Shown: positions 27,841 to 36,458 of the stretch, piece after piece
Numbering within the stretch: position 1 is the first letter of the stretch
Layout: each line of letters starts with the position of its first letter
Notes under the pieces: model-generated
What the model was told of the DNA's origin: nothing
Database searches by the model: none
The model's input: the letters and a program-made list of their open reading frames with translations, nothing else
Position numbers and translations under genes: made by a program
NCBI GenBank assembly: GCA_052386675.1
Contig: JBQTJX010000019.1
Location: 62,001 to 126,000 of the forward strand
Direction: 5' to 3'
Origin: RBG-16-66-20 sp052386675
Lineage (GTDB): Bacteria > Pseudomonadota > Gammaproteobacteria > Burkholderiales > SG8-39
DNA length: 64,000 nucleotides

Positions 27841-28802
27841 ACACGAAACAGACCACAGGCCACTATCCCGTCGATCTTTCGCCGCCCGACATCGCGTCCT
27901 ATCGGCAAGGCAATACCGGCGTCGACTACGTGCAGGTGCTGGATTCCGGAAGACCCGGGCCGAATGTCATGATCCAGGCACTGACGCACGGCAACGAAAT
28001 CTGCGGCGCCATCGCGCTGGATTACCTGTTCAAGGAAGGCGTGAGGCCGGCGCGCGGCAAGCTCACGCTTGCTTTCGCCAACGTGGAGGCATTCGCGCGC
28101 TTCGACTACGACGACCCGGACCGCTCGCGCTATATCGACGAGGACTACAACCGCGTGTGGGCGGACGAGGCTCTGTTCGGCAGGCGCGATTCCATCGAAC
28201 TGCGCCGGGCGCGCCAGTTGCAGCCCTTCGTGGACGCGGCCGACTACCTGCTCGACCTTCATTCCATGCACGAGCCCTGCCGTCCGATCATGGTGTGCGG
28301 AACGAGTGAAAAGAGCGCCACGTTTTCGCGCAAGCTGGGCGTCCCCGGTGACCTGCTCATCGACACCGGCCATCCGGCGGGACTGCGCATGATGGAGCGG
28401 GGCGGTTTCGGCGACCCGGCAAGTTCCCGGACCGCGGTGCTCATCGAGTGCGGGCAGCACTGGGAGAAGTCCTCCGCCGAGGTGGCGAAGGACACGGTGC
28501 TGCGCTTCCTCAAGGTCACCGGCGCGGTGGAGCCGGCCTGGGCCGATTCCCGGATCACCCTCGCGCCGCCGAAAGAGCAGCGCCTGGTTCGCGTCACGCA
28601 AGCGGTGGTCGCAAAGTCCATGGCATTCAAATTCGCGTGGTCATTCAAGGGCCTGGAAGTGATCCCGAAGGCCGGCACGGTGGTCGCCACCGATGGCGAT
28701 ACCACCTGGAAGACGCCCTACGACAATTGCGTCATGGTGATGCCGTCGGTGAAGCACCTGAAACCGGGAACGACCCTCGTGCGTTTAGGTCGATATGACT
28801 GA
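27837..28802 (+). CDS. Succinylglutamate desuccinylase/aspartoacylase-type zinc hydrolase
   Basis: 321 residues, M14-like zinc hydrolase. The zinc motif ALTHGNEICGA and the later LLDLHSMHE supply metal ligands. The family removes acyl groups from N-acyl amino acids. It starts inside the stop of the formylglutamate hydrolase gene, so two consecutive enzymes of the operon are predicted to cleave N-acyl bonds. Confidence 0.87.
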   Translation: MNTKQTTGHYPVDLSPPDIASYRQGNTGVDYVQVLDSGRPGPNVMIQALTHGNEICGAIALDYLFKEGVRPARGKLTLAFANVEAFARFDYDDPDRSRYIDEDYNRVWADEALFGRRDSIELRRARQLQPFVDAADYLLDLHSMHEPCRPIMVCGTSEKSATFSRKLGVPGDLLIDTGHPAGLRMMERGGFGDPASSRTAVLIECGQHWEKSSAEVAKDTVLRFLKVTGAVEPAWADSRITLAPPKEQRLVRVTQAVVAKSMAFKFAWSFKGLEVIPKAGTVVATDGDTTWKTPYDNCVMVMPSVKHLKPGTTLVRLGRYD

Positions 28803-29391
28803 CATGAAGTGGCTCCTTTCCCTCGCGCTGGTGCTATTGGCGCTTCCGGCATCGGCCCAGATCTACAAGTGGACCGACGCCCAGGGGCGGGTGCACTTCT
28901 CGAATCAGGCCCCGCCGCAGGGCGTCAAGGCCGTAGTCGTCGATCCGAACGCGAAGGAAGTGCCGCCAGCGCCCGCTGCCGAGGGCAAGGAATGCCACAC
29001 CATCCGCTGCCAGGGCGAGCGGCTGGAGGAGCGCGAGCGCCAGCGGGCCGCGGTGGAGCAGAAGGAAGCGGCGGCGCGCGCAGAGCGCGACGCCCGCGCG
29101 CCCAAGCCCCACAAGGGCCTGGCCTTCGCCAAGTACATCAGCATCCAGCGCGGCATGAGCGAAGGCGAACTGCTGGGCATCGCCGGCGAGCCCGACCTGC
29201 TTTCGGACCAGGGCGTTGCATTCGCCTCACCGGGAACCGTGCAGATGGCGCCGGGGGTGCGCAGGCCCGCGCGCACGGGCCTGTCGCTCAAGACCTGGAC
29301 CTACATGCCCACCACGTCCGACCCCTTCACCACCACCATCACGCTCGTGGGCGGGCGGGTGTCCGAGATCGAGCGCGTGCGCAAGTTCTAG
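28795..29391 (+). CDS. DUF4124 exported protein
   Basis: 198 residues. Signal peptide (LLSLALVLLALPASAQ) then the DUF4124 motif IYKWTDAQGRVHFSNQAPP, a charged helical stretch (about 70-105) and a C-terminal SmpA/OmlA-like part with YISIQRGMSEGELLGIAGEPD. Periplasmic; function unknown. An alternative start is the ATG at 28804. Confidence 0.78.
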   Translation: MTDMKWLLSLALVLLALPASAQIYKWTDAQGRVHFSNQAPPQGVKAVVVDPNAKEVPPAPAAEGKECHTIRCQGERLEERERQRAAVEQKEAAARAERDARAPKPHKGLAFAKYISIQRGMSEGELLGIAGEPDLLSDQGVAFASPGTVQMAPGVRRPARTGLSLKTWTYMPTTSDPFTTTITLVGGRVSEIERVRKF

Positions 29392-29440
29392 CGCCCCGGC
29401 ATCGCGCACCCCCTGCGCGATCTGCTACCCTGCGCGCCCC

Positions 29441-30736
29441 ATGATGCAAGACACGAAGGACAAGCCCAGGCGGGCGGTCGCCGCCGCGGTGCAGCTGCCC
29501 GGTGTGAGCGACACCGAGTTCGAGGCTTCGTTGAGCGAACTGCAACAGCTCGCGAAGACGCTCGGCTTCGAGGTCGTCGCGACCTTCATCCAGAAGCGCG
29601 CCCGCTTCGACCAGACCGCCTATTTCGGCACTGGCAAGCGCGAGGAGCTGAAAGCGCTTGCCGAGGACGCGGACATCATCCTTGTCGACCACGAGATCTC
29701 CCCGTCGCAGGCGCGCAACCTGGAGAAGGAAGTCGGCCGCGAGGTGATGGACCGCACCATGGTGATCCTGGAGATCTTCCACCGCCATGCGCGCTCGCGC
29801 GCGGCGCGCGCCCAGGTCGAGATCGCGCGCCTGGGCTACATGGCGCCGCGCATGCGCGAGGCCGCCAAGCTGGCCGGGCCGCAGGGACGGCAGCGCAGCG
29901 GCGTCGGCGGCCGCGGCGCCGGCGAATCGCACACGGAGCTCGACCGGCGCAAGATCCGCGACCGCATCGCCGAGCTGCAGGAGGAGATCGTCGCCATGGA
30001 CGCCGAGCGCCGGACGCGGCGCGCGCGGCGCCAGGCGAGCGAGGGGCTGGCGCGGGTGGCGCTGGTGGGCTACACCAACGCCGGCAAGTCGACGCTCATG
30101 CGCGCGCTTACCGGTAGCGAGATCCTGGTCGCGGACAAGCTGTTCGCGACGCTGGACACCACGGTGCGCGCCCTGCATCCCGAAGGCAAGCCGCGGGTGC
30201 TGGTGAGCGACACCGTCGGCTTCATCAAGAACCTGCCGCACGAGCTGGTGGCCTCGTTCAAGTCCACGCTTGACGAAGCGCTGGAAGCCTCGCTGCTGCT
30301 GCATGTGGTGGACGCGAGCGATCCGGGCAGCGAACGCCAGCACATGGTGACGGAGAAGGTGCTGGACGAAATCGGCGCGCAGGACGTGCCGCGCATCCTC
30401 GTCTTCAACAAGATCGACCGCCTGGCGCCCGCCGCGGCGGCGGAGAAGGAAGCCGCGCTGCGCACGCTGCATCCGGGCTGCATCGTCATGAGCGCTCGTC
30501 GCGAAGACGATGTCGCCGGGCTGCGCGAGGCGATCCTCGCCTTCTTCCGCAAGGACCTGGTCGAGGCAGAGCTGTTCCTGCCGTGGACCGCGCAGCGCCT
30601 GCGCGGGGAGATTTTCGACAACTGCGAGGTGCTGGAGGAGCGGTCCGGGAACGACGGCGCGACCTTCCGCGTGCGCGGCGAGGCCGAAGCGCTGAAGCGC
30701 CTGAAGCGCGCGATTGGGTTGCCTACTGCTTCCTGA
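29441..30736 (+). CDS. hflX: GTPase HflX
   Basis: 431 residues. The N-terminal HflX domain (FGTGKREELKAL, GREVMDRT, ARAQVEIARLGYM) and the G domain with G1 GYTNAGKST, G3 DTVGFI and G4 NKID. HflX splits stalled or heat-damaged ribosomes in bacteria. The common hfq-hflX-hflK order is absent. Its end overlaps the convergent msrA by 14 bases. Confidence 0.95.
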   Translation: MMQDTKDKPRRAVAAAVQLPGVSDTEFEASLSELQQLAKTLGFEVVATFIQKRARFDQTAYFGTGKREELKALAEDADIILVDHEISPSQARNLEKEVGREVMDRTMVILEIFHRHARSRAARAQVEIARLGYMAPRMREAAKLAGPQGRQRSGVGGRGAGESHTELDRRKIRDRIAELQEEIVAMDAERRTRRARRQASEGLARVALVGYTNAGKSTLMRALTGSEILVADKLFATLDTTVRALHPEGKPRVLVSDTVGFIKNLPHELVASFKSTLDEALEASLLLHVVDASDPGSERQHMVTEKVLDEIGAQDVPRILVFNKIDRLAPAAAAEKEAALRTLHPGCIVMSARREDDVAGLREAILAFFRKDLVEAELFLPWTAQRLRGEIFDNCEVLEERSGNDGATFRVRGEAEALKRLKRAIGLPTAS

Positions 30737-31316
30737 GCTTGCCCCAGAGCTGGTCCAGCCGCGCGTAGCGGCCGCAGCCGGAGACGTAGAACTGGTAGCG
30801 CACCGGGTTCTTCCTGAAATAGTCTTGGTGGTAGTCCTCGGCCGGCCAGAACTGCTGCGCCTTGACCACCGGGGTCACGATCTTCTCCTTGAACGGCTTG
30901 TCCTTCTCCCATTTCGCCTTCGAGGCCTCGGCGAACTTTCTCTGCTCCTCGGTATGCCAGTAGATCCCGGGCCGGTATTGCGAGCCGCCGTCGCAGAACT
31001 GGCGCTCCAGGGTGGTCGGATCATGGTTGATCCAGAAGTGCTGCAGCAGTTTCTCGTAACTCACCTTGGCCGGGTCGTAGGTGACCTCGACCACCTCGGT
31101 ATGGCCGGTCATGCCGGAGGAAACCTGTTCGTAGGTCGGGTTCTTCGTGCGGCCGTCCATGTAGCCGGAGACCGCGGCGGTGACGCCCGGCAGCTTTTCG
31201 AACGCTTCCTCGACGCACCAGAAGCAGCCGCCGGCGAAGGTGGCCTTGGCGAGTCCGGATTGGGCTTGCGCGACGGTGGGCAGCAGGAAGGCGAGGGCGA
31301 GGATGAGGTTGCGCAT
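30723..31316 (-). CDS. msrA: Peptide methionine-S-sulfoxide reductase MsrA, exported form
   Basis: 197 residues with a signal peptide (MRNLILALAFLLPTVAQA), so it probably works in the periplasm. The catalytic Cys lies in FAGGCFWCVEEAFE. It repairs oxidised methionine (S form). A C-terminal Cys (VSGCGRY) could act as resolving Cys. Confidence 0.94.
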   Translation of the reverse strand: MRNLILALAFLLPTVAQAQSGLAKATFAGGCFWCVEEAFEKLPGVTAAVSGYMDGRTKNPTYEQVSSGMTGHTEVVEVTYDPAKVSYEKLLQHFWINHDPTTLERQFCDGGSQYRPGIYWHTEEQRKFAEASKAKWEKDKPFKEKIVTPVVKAQQFWPAEDYHQDYFRKNPVRYQFYVSGCGRYARLDQLWGKLRKQ

Positions 31317-31365
31317 GGTGTTCTCCTTTGCCTGAGTCGCGCCGGGGCGCGGGGCCTTACAGGTC

Positions 31366-32013
31366 CTACATTTCCTGAAGGCGCGCCTTCTGGCGCCCGG
31401 CGGTGTCGAAGTTGGCCGGATCGAGCCAGCGCTCGAAGCGGCGCTTCAGGCCGGGCCACTCCGAATCGACCATGGCGAACCACGCGGTGTCGCGATTGGC
31501 GCCCTTGGTCCACATGTGCTGGCGGAACAGGCCCTCGTGGCTGAAGCCGAAGCGCAATGCCGCGGCCTTGGAAGGCGCGTTCAGGTTGTTGCACTTCCAC
31601 TCGAAGCGGCGGTAGCCCAGATCCTCGAAGACGTGGCGCGCGGCAAGGTACAGCGCCTCGGTGGAGACGCGGCTGCGGGATATGGCCGGCCCCCAGAAGA
31701 TATTGCCGATCTCGATCACGCCATGCTCCGGCGTGATGCGCATCAGCGCCTGGCGCCCCGCCACCTTGCCGGTGGCTTCGTCGACCACGGCGGAGAACAG
31801 CGGGTCGTCCCTGGCCGCGGCAGCCTCGACCCAGCGGTGCATCGCCGCGGGATCCGCTGGCGGCACGTCGAACAGGTAGGCAAACAGCTGGTCCGCGCCC
31901 GCGCCGGAGGAGGCCAGGTAGAGGTCGGCCGCGTGGATGGTGGACAGCGGCTCGAGGCGCGCGTAGCGCCCCTCGAGCGTGACGCGCGGCGGCTTCGGGC
32001 GAGGTAGCTGCAA
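31366..32013 (-). CDS. GNAT N-acetyltransferase (RimJ/RimL-like)
   Basis: 215 residues with RimL-type features: LEPLSTIHAADLY at the N-terminus, IEIGNIFWGPAISRSRVSTEA in the core and WKCNNLNAPSKAAALRFGF at the acetyl-CoA site. The target is unknown. It lies 10 bases after the parvulin gene on the same strand. Confidence 0.85.
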   Translation of the reverse strand: MQLPRPKPPRVTLEGRYARLEPLSTIHAADLYLASSGAGADQLFAYLFDVPPADPAAMHRWVEAAAARDDPLFSAVVDEATGKVAGRQALMRITPEHGVIEIGNIFWGPAISRSRVSTEALYLAARHVFEDLGYRRFEWKCNNLNAPSKAAALRFGFSHEGLFRQHMWTKGANRDTAWFAMVDSEWPGLKRRFERWLDPANFDTAGRQKARLQEM

Positions 32014-32023
32014 GCGCGGGGGA

Positions 32024-32860
32024 CTACTCTACTTTCGCCTTGCCCCGCATGTCGCGCACCAGGGCGTCGATCTTCTGCTGCGTCAGGCGCTGCTGGATCT
32101 GCGGCTTCACCTGCGCCACCGGCGGGAAGTTCACCGGGCGCACGTCCTCCAGGCGGATGATGTGGTAGCCGAAGCGGGTGCGCACCGGCGCGTTGGTCAT
32201 GGTGCCCTTCTCCAGCTTCACCATGGCGTCGGAAAAGGCCTTGTCGAAGGTGCCCGGGACGTTCCAGTCCAGGTCGCCGCCGCGCGGCCGGGTGCCGTCG
32301 TCCTTGGAGCTCTTCTGCGCGATGTCCTCGAACTTCGCGCCCTTGGTGATCTCGGCGATGAGTTTCTTCGCCTCGTCCTCGGTGCCGACCAGGATATGGC
32401 GCGCGCGGTACTCAGTGGTGCCGGTCTGGGCCCTCGCGCGGTCGTATTCCTTCTGGACCTCGGCGTCGCTGACCGGATTCTTCTGCGCCCAGTCGCGCAG
32501 GTAGGCCTGCACGATCACGGTCTGGCGCACGAAGTCGAGCTCCTGCTGCAGTTCGGGCTTCTTGGTGAAGCCGCTGCGGGTCGCTTCCTGCTGGATGATC
32601 TCGCGGTTGATCAGCTCTTCCTTGATCGCCGAGCGCAGTTGCTCGTTGTCGGACACGCCCTGCTGCAGGCGCTGCTGGGCGATCATGTCCGCGCGCTGGC
32701 GCGGGATCTGCACGCCGTTCACCGTGGCCACCGGGCCGGTCGAGGATGCCGCGGCCGCGGCGGGCTTGGCGGGGGCGGGCTTGGCCGGCGACTGGGCGGC
32801 GGCGTACGGCGCGTGGGCCAGGGCCGCGGCCAGGATCGCGCCGAAATACACCTTCTGCAT
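32024..32860 (-). CDS. Parvulin-type peptidyl-prolyl isomerase
   Basis: 278 residues from the ATG at 32860, preceded by AAAGGAAAACC. Signal peptide, Ala/Pro-rich linker, a SurA-like helical part and a rotamase domain (YRARHILVGTEDEAKKLI, GGDLDWNVPG, TRFGYHIIRLEDVR). A periplasmic folding helper for outer-membrane proteins is likely. It follows bolA and yciB, a common order in betaproteobacteria. Confidence 0.92.
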   Translation of the reverse strand: MQKVYFGAILAAALAHAPYAAAQSPAKPAPAKPAAAAASSTGPVATVNGVQIPRQRADMIAQQRLQQGVSDNEQLRSAIKEELINREIIQQEATRSGFTKKPELQQELDFVRQTVIVQAYLRDWAQKNPVSDAEVQKEYDRARAQTGTTEYRARHILVGTEDEAKKLIAEITKGAKFEDIAQKSSKDDGTRPRGGDLDWNVPGTFDKAFSDAMVKLEKGTMTNAPVRTRFGYHIIRLEDVRPVNFPPVAQVKPQIQQRLTQQKIDALVRDMRGKAKVE

Positions 32861-32886
32861 GGTTTTCCTTTCGAAAGAGGGCGACA

Positions 32887-33159
32887 TTATGCGTCAACTT
32901 CCGCGGGGGCCCGCGCGCTGATGGCGAGCGCATGGATCGGGTGCTGCATCAGGTCTCCGAGCGCCTGGTACACCATGCGATGGCGGGCCACCGTCGGCCG
33001 GCCCGAAAACGCGGGCGAGACGATGGTCAGTTTCCAGTGCGTGCTGCCCCCGGGTGCGGCCCCGGCATGGCCGGCGTGCCGGGCGCTTTCGTCCTCGAGG
33101 TCCAGCCGGGTAGGCGCCAGCGGCTGCAATCGGCGGACGATCTCGTCGGCGACGCTCAC
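32887..33159 (-). CDS. BolA family protein
   Basis: 90 residues from GTG 33159, overlapping the yciB stop (GTGA). The BolA fold is seen in LEDESARHAGHAG, LTIVSPAFSGRPTVARHRMVY and HALAISARAP. BolA proteins bind monothiol glutaredoxins and Fe-S clusters. The usual Cys is absent, as in many members. Confidence 0.9.
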   Translation of the reverse strand: MSVADEIVRRLQPLAPTRLDLEDESARHAGHAGAAPGGSTHWKLTIVSPAFSGRPTVARHRMVYQALGDLMQHPIHALAISARAPAEVDA

Positions 33160-33692
33160 GGCTTGCCCTCGTCCATGTGGCGAGCGAGGAAAAACGCCTG
33201 CGCGACCACGAACAGCAGCATCAGCCCGAGGCCGCCGAACAGCTTGAACTTCACCCAGTCCGCCTCCGAGAAGTTGTAGGCCACCGCGAGGTTGACCACG
33301 CCCATCACCGCGAAGAACGCCACCCAGCTCCAGTTGAGCCGCGACCAGATCGCGTCCGGCAGGCTCACTTCCTTGGACATCATGGCGCGGATCAGGTTCT
33401 TGCCGAAGGCGGTGGCCGAGACCCCCAGCACCACGGCGAACAGCCAGTACAGCACCGTCGGCTTCCACATGATGAACATGCGGTCCTTGAGCACCAGCGT
33501 CAGGCCGCCGAAGACGACGATGATGGCGAGGCTCGCCCACAGCATCGGCTCGACGCGCCTGCCGCGCAGCTTGAGCCAGGCCACCTGGCCCAGCGTGGCC
33601 GCGATCGCGGCCGCGGTGGCGACGTAGATGTCGCTGAACCAGTAGACCGCGAAGAAGCAGACCACCGGGAACATGTCGAACAGGAGTTTCAT
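33156..33692 (-). CDS. yciB: Inner-membrane septation protein A (YciB)
   Basis: 178 residues with about five membrane helices and family motifs MKLLFDMFPVVCFF and NLIRAMMSKEVSLPD. YciB affects cell envelope synthesis and division. The stop overlaps bolA, and the start overlaps the stop of the GFA-family gene. Confidence 0.93.
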   Translation of the reverse strand: MKLLFDMFPVVCFFAVYWFSDIYVATAAAIAATLGQVAWLKLRGRRVEPMLWASLAIIVVFGGLTLVLKDRMFIMWKPTVLYWLFAVVLGVSATAFGKNLIRAMMSKEVSLPDAIWSRLNWSWVAFFAVMGVVNLAVAYNFSEADWVKFKLFGGLGLMLLFVVAQAFFLARHMDEGKP

Positions 33693-34144
33693 GGCGCGAG
33701 CAGCCTTCTCTTGCGATGCCAGTCCGCGATTGCTTCGCGCGGGTACGCGCGAAAGCGCTTCTCGCCGGGTCCGGAGGGCACGCGCACCCAGGGCGCCTTC
33801 GAGTCGAGCAGGATGTGCTGCCGCTCGCGCGGCAGGGGCAGCGGGGTGTCGATCGCCGAGGCGAAGGGGTAGATCCAGGCCGCCCAGCGCTTGTCCCAGA
33901 CCCAAAGCGCCGAGCCGCACTTGCGGCAGAAATGCCGCAAGCCCTGCTTCGGGCGATAGACGGCGACGTTTGCCTTGCCGGTGACCTTCAGGCTGTCGGC
34001 CTCGCCCATGACATTCACCGCGCTGCCCGAGCCGCCGGCGGTCTTGCGGCAGATGGAGCAGTAGCAGTGCATGTAGGGCACGGGGGTGTGGCTGCGCAGC
34101 GAAAAGCGCACCGCGCGGCAGTGGCAGGAGCCCTTGAGGAGCAT
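33689..34144 (-). CDS. GFA family (glutathione-dependent formaldehyde-activating-like) protein
   Basis: 151 residues. Zinc-binding Cys motifs: GSCHCRAV, CYCSICRK and FCRKCGSAL. Most GFA-like proteins have no proven enzyme activity. The start is taken at 34144; an ATG at 34162 in the same frame is possible. Confidence 0.85.
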   Translation of the reverse strand: MLLKGSCHCRAVRFSLRSHTPVPYMHCYCSICRKTAGGSGSAVNVMGEADSLKVTGKANVAVYRPKQGLRHFCRKCGSALWVWDKRWAAWIYPFASAIDTPLPLPRERQHILLDSKAPWVRVPSGPGEKRFRAYPREAIADWHRKRRLLAP

Positions 34145-34197
34145 GGCGCTATTATTGCCCAAAGCCGCATTGTCGGTTCACGCCCCGGGAGGCAGGC

Positions 34198-34590
34198 ATG
34201 GCGCTGGTGAAGCTGGTCGAATACGCGGAGGCGACGCCAGAGGTCCGGGCGGTGTACGACGAGATCATGAAGGCCCGCGGGACGGACTGGATCAACAATT
34301 TCTGGAAAGCGCTCGCCAACGACCCGGCGCTGCTGCGGCGGACCTGGGACGACGTGCGCCAGGTGATGGCGCCCGGCGCGCTCGATCCGCTGGTGAAGGA
34401 AATGGTCTATGTCGCGGTGAGCGCCACCAACGGCTGCGAGTACTGCACGCACTCGCACACCGCCGCGGCGCGCGCCAAGGGCATGAGCGAAGCGATGCTC
34501 ATGGAACTCATGTCGGTGGCCGCGCTCGCCAACGCCACGAACCGCCTTGCCAATGGACTGCGGATCCCGGTTGACGAGCGCTTCAAGTAG
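34198..34590 (+). CDS. Carboxymuconolactone decarboxylase/AhpD-like protein
   Basis: 130 residues of the CMD fold with the redox motif CEYCTHSH, typical of AhpD-type peroxidase partners rather than true carboxymuconolactone decarboxylase. It is divergent from the GFA gene. Confidence 0.87.
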   Translation: MALVKLVEYAEATPEVRAVYDEIMKARGTDWINNFWKALANDPALLRRTWDDVRQVMAPGALDPLVKEMVYVAVSATNGCEYCTHSHTAAARAKGMSEAMLMELMSVAALANATNRLANGLRIPVDERFK

Positions 34591-34638
34591 GAGGCCGGCG
34601 GGGCACTTGCAGGCCGCGAACGGAGGTATCATCACCTG

Positions 34639-35385
34639 ATGGCTCACGGGGGGACGGGCATGCGCCTCTGGCAATGGGTTCGATGGGTGCTCGCGGTCTC
34701 CGTGCTCGTCGCGGCGCCGGCGCTCGCCCAGACCCAGGGCTCTTCGACGCCGCCCGAGCCGGCAAAGGAACCGGAAGGGCCGGGGCGGGTCATCCAGGGC
34801 ATCGGCAACGCCATCCAGGGTGTTTTTCGCGCCATCTTCGGCGGCGGCGAACCCAACGACGCCACCGTGGGGACGCCGCCCGCGAAGCCGGCTGCCGAGT
34901 CGCAACCGGCACCCGAACCCCAATCCCAGTCGGAGGATCGCGCGCCGCGCACGGCCAAGGGCGAGGGCAGCGATCCGGTCGTGGCCACGCCATCCGCGCT
35001 CGCCCCGGCGCAGACGCTGCACGGCGCAATTGCCAAGGGCGAGGATGCCGCCGCGCTGAAGCTGCTGGATGGCGGCGCCGACGTCGAAGCCAAGGACCCG
35101 GGCTCCGGCGCCTCGGCGCTGCATTACGCGGTGATGAAGGACAACCTCGCCCTGGTCGGCGTGCTGCTGAAGCGCGGCGCCGACGTCAACAGCCGGACCC
35201 GGAGCGGGACCACGCCCCTGCACACCGCGGTGCTGTATGGTCGCCTGGAAGTCGCGCAGTTCCTGATCGAGAAGGGCGCCGAGATCAATGCCAGGAGCCC
35301 CAGCGGCGCGACGCCGCTGTCCATCGCCGAGGCGGCGAACCTGAAGCCGCTCTCGCGCATGCTGCGCCTGCACGGCGCGAACTAG
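34639..35385 (+). CDS. Exported ankyrin-repeat protein
   Basis: 248 residues: signal peptide (VRWVLAVSVLVAAPALAQ), a Pro/Glu-rich linker (about 35-115), then about four ankyrin repeats (GGADVEAKDPGSGASALHYAV, RGADVNSRTRSGTTPLHTAV, KGAEINARSPSGATPLSIAE). It probably binds a periplasmic or surface partner. ATG 34660 is an alternative start with a G-rich leader. Confidence 0.82.
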   Translation: MAHGGTGMRLWQWVRWVLAVSVLVAAPALAQTQGSSTPPEPAKEPEGPGRVIQGIGNAIQGVFRAIFGGGEPNDATVGTPPAKPAAESQPAPEPQSQSEDRAPRTAKGEGSDPVVATPSALAPAQTLHGAIAKGEDAAALKLLDGGADVEAKDPGSGASALHYAVMKDNLALVGVLLKRGADVNSRTRSGTTPLHTAVLYGRLEVAQFLIEKGAEINARSPSGATPLSIAEAANLKPLSRMLRLHGAN

Positions 35386-35396
35386 GAAGGTCCACG

Positions 35397-35714
35397 ATGC
35401 GGCGTACCGGAATGTTCCTGCTGGCGATGGCCTTTTGCGGCGCGGCGTGGTCGCAGAAGTGGGTCGACGAGAAGGGCAAGGTCTACTACGGCGAGAAACC
35501 CCCTGGCGTGAAGGTGAAGCCTGCCGAGATGAAGGGCGGGGGCGGCGGCACCTATTCCACCGAGGACCTCACCAGGAAGCTGCAGCAGCGGGCCGACCTG
35601 AAGTCCGCGCAAACACAGGAACAGAATACCGGTCCGCGCCACGTCGGCCAGGCCAGGGAGTACAAGCCTGACATGCCGCGCGGCGGCCCGCTGGACCGGA
35701 AATCCCTGCAATAG
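35397..35714 (+). CDS. Small DUF4124 exported protein
   Basis: 105 residues. Signal peptide (MFLLAMAFCGAAWSQ), then the DUF4124 core KWVDEKGKVYYGEKPP, ending in a polar tail. AGGAAGG lies six bases before the ATG. Function unknown; a second DUF4124 protein lies at 28795. Confidence 0.75.
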   Translation: MRRTGMFLLAMAFCGAAWSQKWVDEKGKVYYGEKPPGVKVKPAEMKGGGGGTYSTEDLTRKLQQRADLKSAQTQEQNTGPRHVGQAREYKPDMPRGGPLDRKSLQ

Positions 35715-35721
35715 GCCAAGG

Positions 35722-36054
35722 CTAGCCGCCCGCCGGCAGTTCGATCACCTTCCCGCCCGCGCCGGGCACCAGGAAGCGCTTCCACAGCTTGTCTTCGGCG
35801 CGGATTTCGACCGGCCAGTGGCAGTGGCCGTCCACGCGCCGGGGTTCCTCCAGCAGCAGGATGTAGTGCACCGTGGTGCGGGTGCGCGACATCAGTTCGG
35901 ACCAGGATTCCGTCTCCGGCAGGTACTTCACCCGCGCCACCAGGCGGCGCATGGGCGCCGAGCCTTCGTCGACCGGGAGTTCGCAGGCGGCCGCTGGCAG
36001 CGTGGCTGCGAGCAGGAGGGTCAGTCCTGCAGCGACGCGGCCGCGACGCGGCAT
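35722..36054 (-). CDS. Hypothetical exported protein
   Basis: 110 residues from ATG 36054, with a signal peptide (VAAGLTLLLAATLPAAAC). No family recognised. The start overlaps the 3' end of the ferritin-like gene by 34 bases, so it is probably the last gene of the box transcript. Confidence 0.55.
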   Translation of the reverse strand: MPRRGRVAAGLTLLLAATLPAAACELPVDEGSAPMRRLVARVKYLPETESWSELMSRTRTTVHYILLLEEPRRVDGHCHWPVEIRAEDKLWKRFLVPGAGGKVIELPAGG

Positions 36055-36458
36055 GCCTCGATGCTCCGCAGGTGGGAATCGCGCATCCGGGTGAGCAGCG
36101 TCGCCGCTTCGGCGTCGGCGATGCGAGGCAGCACGGCGTTGAATTCGCGCACCGCCCACCCCAGGCCGCGCATCAGGAACTCGATGCGCGCACGGCGACC
36201 GGCGACGGCGATGGCCTTGGCGTGGAACTCGCCCGTGGCATGGCTGTGCGGCACGCCGTCGCGGTCCAGCAGCCGGCCGAGGAGGGCGCAGTTGTGCGCT
36301 TCGTCGGCCTGCACCTTCCGCAGCGTGGTCCAGGCCGGGCCGTTGCGCTCGTGTTCGTCCATGAACGCGACCAGCGCCTTCGCTCCCGCGCGCTCGGTCT
36401 CGAGCATGCGATTGAGGAAGGCGGAGAGCTCCGCCTTACTGTAGGTGGACGTACTCAT
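36021..36458 (-). CDS. Ferritin-like helical protein next to boxB (DUF6306-like)
   Basis: 145 residues, all-helical, with LETERAGAKAL and QADEAHNCALL in the first half and a related pair in the second (VREFNAVL, MRDSHLRSIEA). This resembles a four-helix bundle of the ferritin-like type, though the metal motifs are incomplete. Its start overlaps the boxB stop, which suggests a role with the benzoyl-CoA epoxidase. I associate it with DUF6306 from memory. Confidence 0.6.
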   Translation of the reverse strand: MSTSTYSKAELSAFLNRMLETERAGAKALVAFMDEHERNGPAWTTLRKVQADEAHNCALLGRLLDRDGVPHSHATGEFHAKAIAVAGRRARIEFLMRGLGWAVREFNAVLPRIADAEAATLLTRMRDSHLRSIEACRVAAASLQD

